Assembly: GCA_947396885.1 (NCBI GenBank) | Contig: OX377206.1 | Coordinates: 90,207,960-90,271,959, forward strand | Reading direction: 5' to 3' | Source: Heligmosomoides polygyrus polygyrus | Taxonomy: Eukaryota; Nematoda; Chromadorea; Rhabditida; Heligmosomidae | DNA length: 64,000 nt | In this document: positions 11,755 through 24,000 of the stretch, piece after piece | Position numbering within the stretch: position 1 is the first letter of the stretch | Layout: the number at the start of each line of letters is the position of its first letter | The notes under the pieces: model-generated | Seen by the model: only the letters and a program-made list of their open reading frames with translations | Told to the model about the DNA's origin: nothing | Database searches by the model: none | Made by a program: the position numbers and the translations under genes

Positions 11755-12045
11755 ATGATGGACATGGACGAAGTGGGACTCGTAGATGGAATTCAGAAGG
11801 AAAATTCACGAAATCGCTCAATAAAATTTGTCAACAAGCGAATAATTGATAGACGCGAAAGGGAAGGGATTGATTGCGATCGTGGCCAGCGACCAGGTGT
11901 CGGAGGAATCCGTGATTCTGGACGAGAGAAGGAGGCCAACGATGATAACAAATCGCGTGGACGAGACGAAACGAGACCGCCGCTAAGCTACTCACCAACG
12001 CGGGATATGTGGGTCGATGTGGTCGAAGAAAACAGGAATACCTGA
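11755..12045 (+). CDS. Hypothetical charged protein, 96 residues
   Basis: An uninterrupted ORF starting MMDMDEVGLVDGIQKEN and ending in VVEENRNT. It is rich in Arg, Lys, Asp and Glu, with no signal peptide, membrane segment or recognised motif. No splice acceptor is seen just before the ATG. It overlaps a 154-codon ORF on the other strand (12295-11831), so at most one of the two is real. I prefer this one because its composition is more protein-like (few Cys and Trp, no stop-edge artefacts), but it may be neither. Confidence 0.28.
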   Translation: MMDMDEVGLVDGIQKENSRNRSIKFVNKRIIDRREREGIDCDRGQRPGVGGIRDSGREKEANDDNKSRGRDETRPPLSYSPTRDMWVDVVEENRNT

Positions 12046-12337
12046 ACCGCATTCCGGCGTTTTTGCACGCCCTGAATTTCGAGCCGGAGCCGATTTCCCT
12101 TATGCTGCATTCTCGCACATTCTCTGAGCTGCACCACAGGCTACGCCACGAATATTGTCTATAATGTGCACTGTCGTAAAGAAAGGTGACGGCAAAAAAC
12201 ACAAAATTACAATTTTTTCTTTTTTCAATGAGGTTCGTTTCGCCACCTATCTCCGGACTAAACCTTTTCATTATAACACCTATCAGGTGGCTCATCAGTG
12301 ATGAGGAATGTGCTATAACCCTTTTGTATGCGCAAAA

Positions 12338-12641
12338 TTAAAAGGATAAAAAGGATAAAGGACGGCATTACTCCATCCCTTTTTGGGATTCGCCACGCAT
12401 TCTACTTCTACGGGATGTCGTGGAGGCGATTTGAATGCGTATTTGGACAATACAATGACTTGCGGTGGCCAGCCGATGAACATGAGTCGGCTTTATCCTT
12501 CCCAGACAAGTCTGGTACTAATTCACCAACCCCGGAGGGATAGAAGGCTTGGTTGGTCTGGGCGGGAAATCCGAACCAGGAGCATGGTATCGGGTGCAGG
12601 CGATAGTCGGCGCCTCCTCCGACTGCACTACATGCGCCCGC
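12338..12641 (-). repeat. tRNA-derived SINE, full length
   Basis: Complete copy with AAAGGATAAAGG tail and tRNA-like head ending near CTACATGCGCCC. Confidence 0.92.
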
Positions 12642-12760
12642 TACATGTGCAAAATTATTAATTTCAATTCCGCCAACTCTAACGTTTTTAAAAGCAAAAT
12701 GTTCCAAAAAAACTTTACGTCTATATTTTATAATTAATCTTATATTTTATGTTTAATATT

Positions 12761-13630
12761 AGGGTGTCCGGAAAGTTTTGAGAATATCTCCCCTATCCAA
12801 TTTGAATTATTGCAGTTCAGAAACGCTACAAAATAGAGAGGTGTATAAAATGGAGGGAAAGGGAAGGATCGACAGGTTACATCCGGAAGTGGACGATGCT
12901 ATTCATTGTCATCTGTTACGATCAACTTAACAATGGGCGACCGACAGGACACCGGACGCCTTCTTCTTCACGTCTTCGGGCCGCTCTGCCACTCAAGCCC
13001 GGAGAGAATGGCAGTCGTCAACAGGCAGTTTCACGCCCTCCTTCGCAACTTACTTTGGATGGTACGCCCGCTTTTCTGGAGAAGATTTTAGCCTCGATGA
13101 TGCTCGTCAGTACGGGCGTGCTCGTTTTTCAAACTGTGCTCAAATTCTGGATTCCGCGAAAAGCATTGCCGCTCAAAATTTAAGGGAGATGGGGAGGACG
13201 ACATCTACACCCCGCTCCATTACCAACGACATCCTTTCCAGAAGCAGCTTTTGCGCAGTACGCCTCGGAAGCATTTATTCCACGGTCATTCACTGAAAGG
13301 GATCGTCGAACGAAGATTGACGTGTGTCAGAAGTTTCTCGACGTTAGCGAAGGAGGAGTTGGACAAACTTCATCAATGGACGAAAAGTGGATCTCATGCG
13401 AAAATCCAGATAGGAAGTTGCAGTGGTACCCACTGGAAGAGAAGCCACAACCCGACCTAAAGAGAGGTGACAACGCAAAGAAGGGGTTGATCTCGTTCTT
13501 CTTCTGCTATACCGAATGTCTGCCACGCCGCGAGATCCTTCTCGAGGGCACTACTGTGACATCGACGGTCTAATGTGAACAGCTGCGAGAGGTGGAGTTT
13601 AGACTCCTGGTTTCGCACCAGTTAACGTAT
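12761..13630 (+). pseudogene. Degenerate mariner transposase
   Basis: After an end-like GGGTGTCCGGAAAGTTTTGA the sequence keeps recognisable mariner blocks in shifting frames: a helix-turn-helix-like region around 12906-13100, FSLDDARQYGRA, then FLDVSEGGVGQTSSMDEKWI (13340-13400) with the DEKW motif carrying the first catalytic Asp, followed by W(Y)P, K(P) and the GTTVTS block. The last catalytic Asp region and the right inverted repeat are missing. Several frameshifts make it inactive. Confidence 0.75.
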
Positions 13631-13673
13631 ATATAGTTTACTCACATATTTATAGAAAATTTAGTTAATTTGC

Positions 13674-13980
13674 GGGCGCGTCTAGCGCAGTCGGAAGAGG
13701 TGCTGGCTCTAGCGTACGCTCGATATCGGGTTCTTCTTGTTAATTCGGATTTCCCACCCAGGCCAACTAAGCCTTCCATCCCTCCTTGGTCGATGAACTG
13801 CTACCAGACTCGTCTGGAAGGGATAAAACGCTGACTTGCTTATCGGCTAGCCACCTCAAGTGTTGTGTAGGCCAAATATGTACGCATTCAGAACGCCCCA
13901 CGATATCCCGTAAAAGTAGAATGCGTGGCGCATCCCAAAAGGGATTGAGTAACCCCATCCTTTATTCTTCATCCCTTATG
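13674..13980 (+). repeat. tRNA-derived SINE, full length
   Basis: A box TCTAGCGCAGTCGG at 13681; the B box is altered (TTAATTCGGATTTCC); tail CATCCTTTATTCTTCATCCC. Confidence 0.9.
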
Positions 13981-14159
13981 TCCTACACTTCGGGTTCTAG
14001 ATAGTCTCACCATGTCAGGTTTTTCAAGTCCACAGAAGCCATGGGGAATTTTATAAATCATTACAATGAGGGTAAATTCTTCAGCTGTATGGAAGTGTAT
14101 GTTGTCCTAGTTGTTTGTTTCTTACTATTCACTATTGGGATTAGCATGGTAATTAAAAA

Positions 14160-14453
14160 TGGGCACGTGTAGCGCAGTCGGAGGAGGCGCCGGCTGTCGC
14201 GTGCATCCAATACCAGGTTCCTGGTTCGGATTTCCCGCCCAGGCCAACCAAGCCTTCCATCCCTCCGTGGTCGGTGAATTGGTATCAGACTTCTCTGGGA
14301 AGGATAAAGCGCTGACTTGTTCATCGGCTGGCTACCGCAAGTCATTACATGGCCAAATACGCATTCAAGTCGCCTCCACGACATCCCGTAGAAGTAGAAT
14401 GCGTGGCGCATCCCAAAAGGGAAAAAAGAATAACACCGTCCTTTATCCTTCAT
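14160..14453 (+). repeat. tRNA-derived SINE, full length
   Basis: Close to the family consensus: TGTAGCGCAGTCGGAGGAGG, CCTGGTTCGGATTTCCCGC, ending GTCCTTTATCCTTCAT. About 180 bases after another copy in the same direction. Confidence 0.93.
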
Positions 14454-14953
14454 GGTAACCAAAGCCGCTTCTCCTGGTAGTTTCTGGTGAAGCTGTTTTG
14501 AAGCTTTTCAATCATAGCATGTTCTTCTTCGTAACTGGATAAAATATTGTTGTTCCATGCTCAAATATCGGCCTCATGTATGTAAGTCGTATTGGCTTTG
14601 AAGAGAACAGAGAGGTTTTTGTGAAAAGTCTTCTAAACAGATTGTGTACTAGAATCATTGCTTTATTTGCAATTTGTTCGCAATGCGCTTCTAGAGTCAA
14701 ATTTGCATCGAGGAGAAACCCAATGTCATCATGAAGAAGTTCATAGAAGTGCAAGTAATCACACAAACAATATACTAAATGACACTTTATTACAACGTCA
14801 AATTCGCAAACGACAACTACCCACAACGGAAGTAATTGAATAAGTGGTTTCATCAAATAAATATGGGCAATGTCTACAGTAATGAGAAGCGCAATTAAAG
14901 TAAATGAATATATGCCACAGCTATTCTAGAAATGCAATATTTAACGTAAAATG

Positions 14954-15138
14954 GTACATGTAGCGTAAGTGAGCAGCATTGGTAGATCGGAGCGCGCCAG
15001 CCAATAGTAACCAAACAGAGCACAGGCCGAACACAGGGTACCAACTGCGCATTCTCTCTGAATGGCATGTCCATTCCATGCGGTCTGATTGGTTTAGCGT
15101 TCCCACCTACCAATGCTGCGCACCTACGCGACATATAC
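14954..15138. mobile_element. MITE with ATATGTCGCGTAGG ends, copy 2
   Basis: Inverted copy sharing TTCCATGCGGTCTGATTGG and CACCTACCAATGCTGC with the one at 11.2 kb. Confidence 0.78.
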
Positions 15139-15323
15139 CCGTAAATTAAATGCTTACTATCCAGATTCGACACATATATATGGACCAACGAAGCGGCAGA
15201 TGAGCACGTAAATTCGCCAGGATCTTGATAAATGTAATGAAGAGTGTGCATTAGCTGGTGGAAACGAGAAGCGGGAATAGCAAAAGAAAATTTAATCTGC
15301 ACCTCAGGATCAAGCTATTGTTT

Positions 15324-15453
15324 AAGCCCAGTTTATAATTGCGACGCTGCGTGACACACGACACCATTACCAGAATAGATGTCGATCGGACGGCGCGAAA
15401 ATCGATACCTATAGTGATCACGGTGCCGTGGCAACGCAAGTATAAACTAGGGT
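15324..15453. mobile_element. PIF/Harbinger-like MITE (CCCTAGTTTATACTTGCG family)
   Basis: AGCCCAGTTTATAATTGCG to CGCAAGTATAAACTAGGG; CGATACCTATAGTGATCACGG inside is shared with the 53.5 kb copy. Confidence 0.75.
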
Positions 15454-15576
15454 GAACACACGTACATATCTTGTTCCCAGGGCCCGATGGTTGAGTGTCT
15501 ATTCCTGATCATCGAGGCTGCATTCACCTATGGACAGGAGCAGACATTGCTCCACGGAATGTTGCGTCTTTGCCGT

Positions 15577-15730
15577 GTTCAACGTCGCACGCGGTGATGA
15601 GTAGGCGTCGACGCCTGGGGTTTACCTCCCCTCACATCGCGCACGACGCCGCACGACGTTGGAGCAGTGCCTGTGACGAGCCTTGGACGCGCATCTGCGA
15701 ATGTCCAAGTACTTTCCAAGGAGTGCATTA
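15577..15730 (-). CDS. Possible 5' exon in a GC-rich island
   Basis: On the minus strand an ATG opens MHSLESTWTFADARPRLVTG and runs to a good donor-like AG|GTAAAC after VVRDVRG. The surrounding 15478-15730 block is much richer in G+C and CpG than its neighbours and contains several short self-complementary stretches. It could be a first coding exon, a CpG-rich promoter or a structured RNA. No downstream exon was matched. Confidence 0.22.
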
Positions 15731-16544
15731 TGCTGACGAGCCTCGTCTTTATACATAAGAGATCATTTAGCACCATTTTGTGGCTACAGGAATATCTTAA
15801 AAGAAGAATAACACAGGCATAATATCAAAAATAGAATGCTGTATGTACCTATTCAAAGATGAACATCTGACAGGTACGAACTGTATTGCTGCACCGAATT
15901 CATGCAAAAAAGCGTCGTTTTATCTGGAGATCGCTTAATGATTGGTTTCTAATGAAAGTTTTGTGCAAAAGCGTTTAGCCATCGAAAATAGAAGAAGCAG
16001 TTCCCATGTTTGAAACATCACTTTATTAACAGACGGTCCGTTACCTAGCTTGGTTTTCGAGAAATGTCCCCTTAACAGAGAGGAATTACTGGAGCAATTT
16101 AGAAAGCAATGAGTTATATTCCTTCGCTTTGTTTTGATTTTGCATGGTAATCCATATACGGAAAAAAAATACGATACGGACTTCAAACAAAGTACCGCAC
16201 CTAATCTAGCAAATCTCTACGGGAGCACCAGATTTTCAGAAAATTAAGTTAGAAAACTGCAGTTTGCCATGAAGCTACCGTAATATCTAAGTGTACTCAA
16301 CAAAACCCATTAAGTCCACAAAAATTTCTACTAGGCAAAATTTGAAGAGTTTTTGAACGTGGGTAGAAACTGTTTACAGAGTGCATGGAACTGATAATGC
16401 ATGGCCTTGCTGTTATCCATGTAGTTCGAGAAATGAGATCGGCACACGTCCTCGGACGCCTCCCTTCTCTGCCATCACATAGTCCGGATCAAGTCCCGGC
16501 AGGCGGTATACAATCAAAATCTGAAAAAGAACTGGTAAGGCAAT

Positions 16545-16838
16545 AAAGGATAAAAGGATAAAGAATGGCGTTACTCAATCCCTTTTGGGATGCGCCACGC
16601 ATTCTACTTCTACGGGATGTCGTGGAGGCGACATGAATACGTATTTGGCCATACAATGACTTGGGGTGGCCAGCCGATGAACAAGTCAGCGCTCTATCCT
16701 TCCCGACAAGTCTGGTACCAATTCACCGACCCCGGAGGAACGGAAGGCTTGGTTGGCCTGGGCGGGAAATCCGAACCAGGAACCTGGTAGCGGGTGCACG
16801 CGACGTCGCGCCTCCTCCGACTGCGCTACACGCGCCCG
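16545..16838 (-). repeat. tRNA-derived SINE, full length
   Basis: Near-consensus copy with AAAGGATAAAAGGATAAAG tail. Confidence 0.93.
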
Positions 16839-17179
16839 GTAAGGCAAAAGGTACTGCTAAATTCTCATCCATTTCGAAAGGCTAGCCGATCACCTACTGT
16901 TAATCTCTTTCTCATAATCACTTCTACGCTAGTCACAGTGATTTGAGTTATCAAACAAATATGAAAACAATTAATTTTTCAGTAAGCGGGTCCTCAAAAA
17001 GAAAGGAAAATGTTAGGGAAAACTTCACGTCAAAAATGTGGACTGAAAATCAAACTCTCACGGCTGGTGATTATTGAAATCCAGAAAAAGTTGGAAGTCT
17101 ATACAGCAGGCTACAGGCAGATGGTATTTGGTTTCAAGGATCTTTTCTCCATGACTATCTGGACGAGTTTAGGGAAGAT

Positions 17180-17970
17180 GTACAATTTTCACGCCAAGAT
17201 GGACACTTTTCAAATCAAATCTGACGCTTTCCAGACCAAACAGAATAATTTTAAACCAAATTGGATACCTTTACGTTAGAATAGTCACCCTTTTAGCAAG
17301 CCTGAAGACTTTTTAAATCAAACGAAACATCTTACAAATCAAAAACGAGCGTCTTCCTTAGTAAACTAGAGACTCTCCAGAAAGATTAAAATAATTTCTT
17401 GTCCGCGGAAAATTTAGAACGACGTTAGATTTTGAATTTTTTCAATGCATCTGTTCCGATAAGTTGCTTGAAATATTATGAAATTTTCGCGCAATATTCA
17501 AGCTTCTTTGAGTGCAAAAAGCTGCAATTTTCGATGTCTGAAAATGGACTCGCCACGCAACCGTCCAGGCGTCGGATTCATCAACGACTTACATACGTTT
17601 AACAGAGAATTCACAGCGGAAAACTCGGATAACGCAGCTTATCGCTCACCATGTCGTATGATATGCCGCACTATCAGTGATTTCGGATGTAATTTTCTCT
17701 GTTAAATTGCTGTAAGTCGTTGATGAATCCGGCCACAGGACGTCACAAGTTTCTCTTGAATGAGAGCAAAAATTCTTTTTGCGTGGAGTAACACCCTTGT
17801 CAACGGTACAACAAAAGCATTTGTAGAAAACACACATTCCCACTTTGCTGTTTCGAATAAACAGCATTTACACAATCAATCACATTAAACTCGTGAAGGG
17901 CTAGTCGAGAGCATGGCGCGATCTCTTCTTTTACCACGCTAAAAAATTCCATCGTGGCCGATGATACATC
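17180..17970. mobile_element. Diverged TTGGACACTTTT-family element
   Basis: TGGACACTTTTCAAATCAAA at 17201 and a GAGCATGGCGCGATCTCTTC stretch at 17910 match parts of the 22 kb element. A palindromic MITE (17568-17735) sits inside. It lies just 3' of the last recognised erp-1 exon. Confidence 0.4.
17568..17735. mobile_element. Palindromic MITE, ATTCATCAACGACTTACG family, copy 2
   Basis: Short copy: GGATTCATCAACGACTTAC at the left, GTAAGTCGTTGATGAATCC at the right, with AACGCAGCTTATCGCTCACC inside as in copy 1. Confidence 0.82.
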
Positions 17971-18035
17971 TAGTCGATAATCAAGTTTTTGAAGTCTGAG
18001 CTCCTCGAATAGCTTAAACCGCACTGATTACTGAC

Positions 18036-21000
18036 ATCATTTTGTCGAACGCTAAGCTCCTGAGGCAGGACTGCGTCGTAGTCGAGGATGACACGTGCCG
18101 ACTTCGTACCCACGTCAGTAATGTCTAGCGCCTCCGCAGCTGCTCCAGTAGGTGGCTGCAATATTGTTCGTCAGTTTGCAAGAGAAAAGTCCTGAAGCAG
18201 TGCTCCGGATGAATGCCTTACCTTCACAGGCGCAGCTGCATCACTTGGAATGGAATTCGTGTTGGAGATGAGCACAGCAGACGAACCACGAAATGTTAGC
18301 GTCCTGCAAAATAAGGTAGCACAAATGACCTCGTGATAAAGGCGATAAACAAAATTCTCGACGCCAAAAGCGCCATGGCCCTAGAATAAGCCTCAAAACG
18401 ATTTTACTTTTCTAACCTCCCTCGCATGGATGCGTGTAGCGCAGTCGAAAGAGGTGCCAAGTGTCGCGTGCACCCGATACCAGGTTCCTGGTTCGCATTT
18501 GCCGCCCAGGTCAACCAAGCATTCCATCTCTCCTGGGTCGGTGAATTAATAGCAGACTTGTCTGTAGAGGATGAAGCGCTGTCTTTTTCATCAGCTGACC
18601 ACCTCAAGCCACTGTGTAGGTCAAATACCCATTAAAATCGCCTCCGTGACATCCCGTAGAAGTGGAGTGTATGGCGCATCCCAAAAGGAATTGAGTGCAT
18701 CGTCCTTTATCCATTACCCTTTTGACCTCCCTCATCGTGCTTATTTAATTCAATATGTATTATTTATACTTACGTTTTATACACTTTACTTTGATCTTAT
18801 TTATACTACTTCTATTTTTATTTTATTTCAACATTTGTTTAACAGCAGCGTCAGCCGCGCTCTCGATCGTCACTACTGGCTTGAACGTCGCTATTGAAGT
18901 AGATAGTAAAGGATAAAGGACGGCGTTACTCAATCCCTTTTAGGATGCGCCACGCATTTTACTTCTACGGAATGTCGTGGAAGCGACTTGAATACGTATT
19001 TGGCCATACAATGACTTGCGGCCAGCCGATGAACAAGTCAGCGCTTTATCCCTCCCAGACAAGTCTGTTAGCAATTCACCGACTCCGGAGGGATGGAAGG
19101 CTTGGTTGGCCTGGGCGGGAAATCCGAACCAGGAACCTGGTATCGGGTGCAGGCGACAGTCGACGCCTCCTCCGACTGCGCCTTACGCACTTACGCGAAG
19201 TCGATAATACTGATCGATATTTCCACTGTTGTTATGAAGCTCGTCCACCGCCTGTCATATTCGAGTAACTTCCATTTTAAACAGCTCGAAATAAACAACT
19301 TTGATCGATATTGATTGAGCTATGGTTACTTCCGGGTGAAAATTGGTGATCTTGATCACTTCTTTGTTACGAAGTCGGTCTGCGTCCATCGTAATCGCGT
19401 CTCATTCGGTTACTCCCGCACAGGGATCCACAGTATCCCCTGGGTTGTTGTGGAAGTTTCGAGCCGCAATCAATTTTACGTGGACGAATGGACAAATGGA
19501 TGGACTGACGAATCTGTTCAGTGGGCCATAATGTGGATGTAGTGGGATGTGTGGATATAGTGGATTCATTTATTTATTTACCTGCTATAGTTATTTATTT
19601 ACTTCCACATAAATATGCGCCCAATTCTAAAATAAACAATGGATAAATATTGATTTATTTGAAGCTGTTAAGAGGATGTTTAGTTGCGATCAAAACTCTT
19701 GCGTCAGGCGGGACTCGAACCCGCATCTTCTGCTTTCCGGGCAGCGATGTTCGCCTTACACCACCGGCGCTGTTTGACCGAACAGAACATCCACGATATC
19801 TTCCTAGCAATCTCGCCTATTAGCACTCACCCGTGATATCGGGATGAGCCGGCCGCTGATATCAGCATGGAACCGGTTAAGCTGAAGGCCTTTGTAGAAA
19901 TGATGTTTTTCATTTTTGCTTAAGCCTAGAGCGGCTGTTATAGAAGATAGAAGCTGTTAAGAAAACAGAAAAACATCATTTCTACGAAGGCCTTCAGCTT
20001 AACCGGTTCCATGCTGATATCAGCGGCCGGCTCATCCCGATATCACGGGTGAGTGCTGATAGGCGAGATTGCTAGGAAGATATCGTGGATGTTCTGTTCG
20101 GTCAAACAGCGCCGGTGGTGTAAGGCGAACATCGCTGCCCGGAAAGCAGAAGATGCGGGTTCGAGTCCCGCCTGACGCAAGAGTTTTGATCGCAACTAAA
20201 CATCCTCTTAACAGCTTCTATCTTCTATAACAGCCGCTCTAGGCTTAAGCAAAAACGAAAAACATCATTGATTTATTTGCTCATTTATTTAATTGCCTAG
20301 ATGTTTACCTATTTGTTCATTAACTTACTTATTGATTTATTTAATTACTTATTGTTCTATTCAAAATCGAAATCACTGCCAAGTGCGTAAAGCAAAAAAT
20401 TATTTTTGAATTCCATTGAATTCTTCAATTTCCTGCTTAAGGAAATCCTTTCTATCTGGGATGTGTCAGGTATTTTAATTCATACGGGATGTCAGGTATT
20501 TTAATTCATACGGGATTCATACTTGACGAGGGAGATGTCTCCTCGTACGCCTACAAGGAGCTACGAATGTGGCTCCTGTGCCAAAATTAACCAGATTCAA
20601 AAGTTCTCTCTATTGTTCGGTCTGTGTTCGCAGAACGAAGCCACAACATCAGCGAAGGGCGTTCACAGGGCAAAACCCCGACAAGTACCAGATTTCCACT
20701 CCCTATACGATTTCCCTATACGTCGCCACTCGTGAAGGAATTTTGCTGAAAATTGAAACGCCACCTAAATTATCGTGCAAAGCGCTAAAGGTCCAGGCAA
20801 TCTAGACATCATATCTATCCCTTCTGCCAGATGACTAATGTCCCGTCCCGACGACAGAGTTAGTGGGCAGCGCTGTCTTTTACGACACACACAGTTCCTA
20901 TTTGCGTTTCGCAGCTGGTTAAACGGCTAGACAACAAGTTTATGGAAGTGTTTATCGCTAAGCTAGGGCAGGACAAGGCATCGTTTTCGGCTGGCGGAAA

Positions 21001-24000
21001 AGTTTTGTCGCTTTCCCTTACACTTTGGTATGTCCTTTGAAAATTCCTCTATAATCATTTCAAATCATAATCAATTCAGCTATGTAGACATCATCAGTAG
21101 ACACTATTATGGACCGCTGACTTGACAGGTTACCCATTCTATTCTGTCTAAATCGCGGAAGTTATTAGCAAAAAAAAAGACATCAAATGCGATCACGACA
21201 TCAAGAAGATGTAGAAGGATAAGGATAAAGGATAAAGGATGACGTTAGTCAATTCGTCTTGAGATGCGTCACGCATTCTACTCCCAGGTTTCTTCCTTCT
21301 TATATCGTGAAAGTATTCTGAATGTGTATTTCCCCTACACAATTAGTTGCCTTGGCAAGCCGATGAACAATTCAGCGTTTTATCCTTCCCGGATAAGTAT
21401 GGTACCAATACGCCGACCCCTGAGGAACGGAAGGCTTAGCCAGCCCCGGCAGGAAACCCGAACCAAGGACATGAATCGCCGTGCAGACGACAGCCAACGT
21501 CACCTCCGACTGCGCTACCACGTGCCCATGATGTAGAAGGATAAGGATAAGGATAAAGGGCAGCGTGACTCAATCCCTTTTATGATGCGCCACGCATTCT
21601 ACTTCTACGGGATATCGTGGAGGCGATTTGAATGCGTATGGCCATACAATGACTTGCGGCCGTCAGCCGATGAACAAGTCAGCGCTTTCTCCTTCCCAGA
21701 CAAGTTTGGTACCAATTCACCGGGATGGAAGGCTTGCTTGGCCTGGGCGGGAAATCCGAACCAGGAACCTGGTATCGAGTGCATGCGACAGCCAACGCCA
21801 CCTCCGACTGCGCTACCACGCGCCCATGAGTTAGAAGCAACTTAGAAACTAGAAAGGCTTCCAAAGAGACAAGATCATCACAGCAGAATTGAGGAATATG
21901 GATGTGTTGCATTCGGCATTGCCATGAAAGAAGTGGAGTTTTCATTCTCAAACAACCAATTTGGCTAGTCCTTAGCTGCATCTATATCATAACCACTCCA
22001 GCTGACCGTTGCATAAACTGGCGACAGGTACGGTTCCATTCGCCAATGTCGCGTGCCAAAATAACCCAGTGAACCAATTTTGATCGAAAGTCACGAAAGC
22101 ATTAAGTACAATTTTGACGTTAAATTGGACACAATTCAGACCAAATTGGACACTTTTCAAATCAAATTGTACAGAACTCTAAGAAACCCTGTCCCAATAG
22201 GTGAATACACTGTTTGAAATTTTATTTTAAAAGAATTAAGAAAATATAGGTTCACAGTTTTTCGTAAAGCACAGGAAGGCACTAATTTTTTCGATGACAA
22301 AATGAGAGATTGCGCCATGCACTCGTCCAGGATCAAATTAAAATCGCAGCATGATAGATGAGTGCATGGCGTAACCCCCTCCTTTGACATCTTAAAGAAA
22401 CTTGCTGCCTTTCTGCACTTTGGACTAAAGTTTTGACCACTGTCTTCCTTCAATAATAAAAATCTTATTGAATTTCAGATAATCTGCTCATTTATTGGGG
22501 CAGCCGAGTTGAAAACTTTCAACACGCAAAATTTTCCTTAGACAGAAAAATTATTCTAACCGTGCTGAAGAATCTCTAGTGTAACGTGGAAGAAACTCGT
22601 TTTAATTTAGAATTTGTCCAGGTTGATTTCAAAAGCGTCAAGTTTTCATAGAAGAGTGCCTAATTTGACCTAAAAAGTGTCCAATTTGACGTGCAAATGG
22701 TTTGTTTATCGTCCAGCACTTCTATGTAGAAGTCTGATCGAAGTTTTGGTGAAGGGTCTGGTGTTTTTCTTGTTGAAAAAATTGATCCCGTGAAACCTGC
22801 CCTATAAATTGGCAGCACCAAGCACAGGACGTGGATTACGGTCATCCTGTGAGACTCTAAGATCTTTCTATGTGGATCGGCGTTCAGTCAGTTTGCAGAA
22901 TAAGCCACGCATTACGCTTCCACGGAATATCTTGGAAACGACTTGTAGTGTGGCTAGCCGATGAGCACGTCAGTGTTTCACGCTCTCAAAAAGTCTGGTA
23001 CCACAATGTCGAGCACAGACGGATGAAACGCTCGAGTGGGCCTCGGGGGACATGAACCCCATATCGATCCGAGATGCATGCGAAAACCGAAGCATCCTCC
23101 GACTGCGCTACATGCGCCTATGCGTCTTAGCTTTGAAAAGTACAGCCTTTCTATGTTCCTTTCTAGTGGCAGATGTTTAGGCACAACTTTTCAGAGATAT
23201 TGAAGTTAAAGTCAAATAGTGCACTTTACAAATCAAGTAGCATAGGTTATCCGGAAATCAAGAACACTAGTCCTTGGCACAACTTATCGTGTCGACCCCC
23301 GGAAAGGGGGCTGGTCCGGCCAAAAGCCTCTGACAATGCATTCAACGAAGCGCGAAAGAATTGGAGCACAAAGCCGTCTGCTTTCTGTCTTCGTCTTGCC
23401 TTTCTTCACCCACCTAGATAGCTCAAAACACGTCAACAAACTCACAATAAAGGACAAAACAGAATGAAGGGCGATGTTGACTAGTCTCTTTTTGGGGTGC
23501 GCCACACACCCTATTTCTACAGGATCTGGTGAAGGCAACTCGAATTCATATTTGGCCCATATAATGACTAACCGCAGCCATATGACGGTCAAGTCAGTGT
23601 TTTAACCTTCACAGACAAGCCTGGTACCAATTCACCGACTCCGGAGGGATGTAAGGCTTAGTTGACCTGGGCGGGACAACCGAACAAAGTGCTTTAGTTC
23701 GGTGTGCGCTAGGCATTGGATCCGACACCGATTCGGATAACTAGAATTCGTCACTTTTTTCAAACCCGGTTAAAAGGATTAGGCGAATAGTGGCATTTTC
23801 GAAAAGCCCGTACCTTGGAATGACTTAGGTGAGAGCAGCTTTAACAAGGTGGATTTTCGGACGATATAATGGCTTATTTGTCATCTAATATTCGAATCGG
23901 ATAGAACAACAGATTTCTGATCAAAATCAGTTATCTGAATTATCCGAAAATCCAACCTGCTAAAAATAACCCTTATCTGAATCACCCTCTAATTCGGGCT

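Larger units (their letters stand above)
19662..20276. mobile_element. Near-perfect foldback carrying two head-to-head tRNA-Gly-like units
   Basis: Segment 19664-19916 is the reverse complement of about 19973-20216, with only a couple of differences seen. The centre 19903-19966 is itself the reverse complement of 20206-20273. The order is therefore A' B' A B, a rotated arrangement rather than a simple hairpin, with a 12-base stub of B' left of A'. Each A arm contains one 71-base tRNA-like unit. A related but diverged single unit lies at 45300-45475. The near identity of the arms implies recent formation or ongoing gene conversion. Confidence 0.9.

Noticed and set aside
11831..12295. 154-codon minus ORF
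   Set aside because: Cys- and Arg-rich composition and antisense overlap with another ORF; no motif or splice context.
14061..14462. 133-codon minus ORF and many similar ones starting MRHAFYFYGMSW
   Set aside because: Each lies inside a tRNA-derived SINE; the shared peptide is the translated SINE body, not a gene family.
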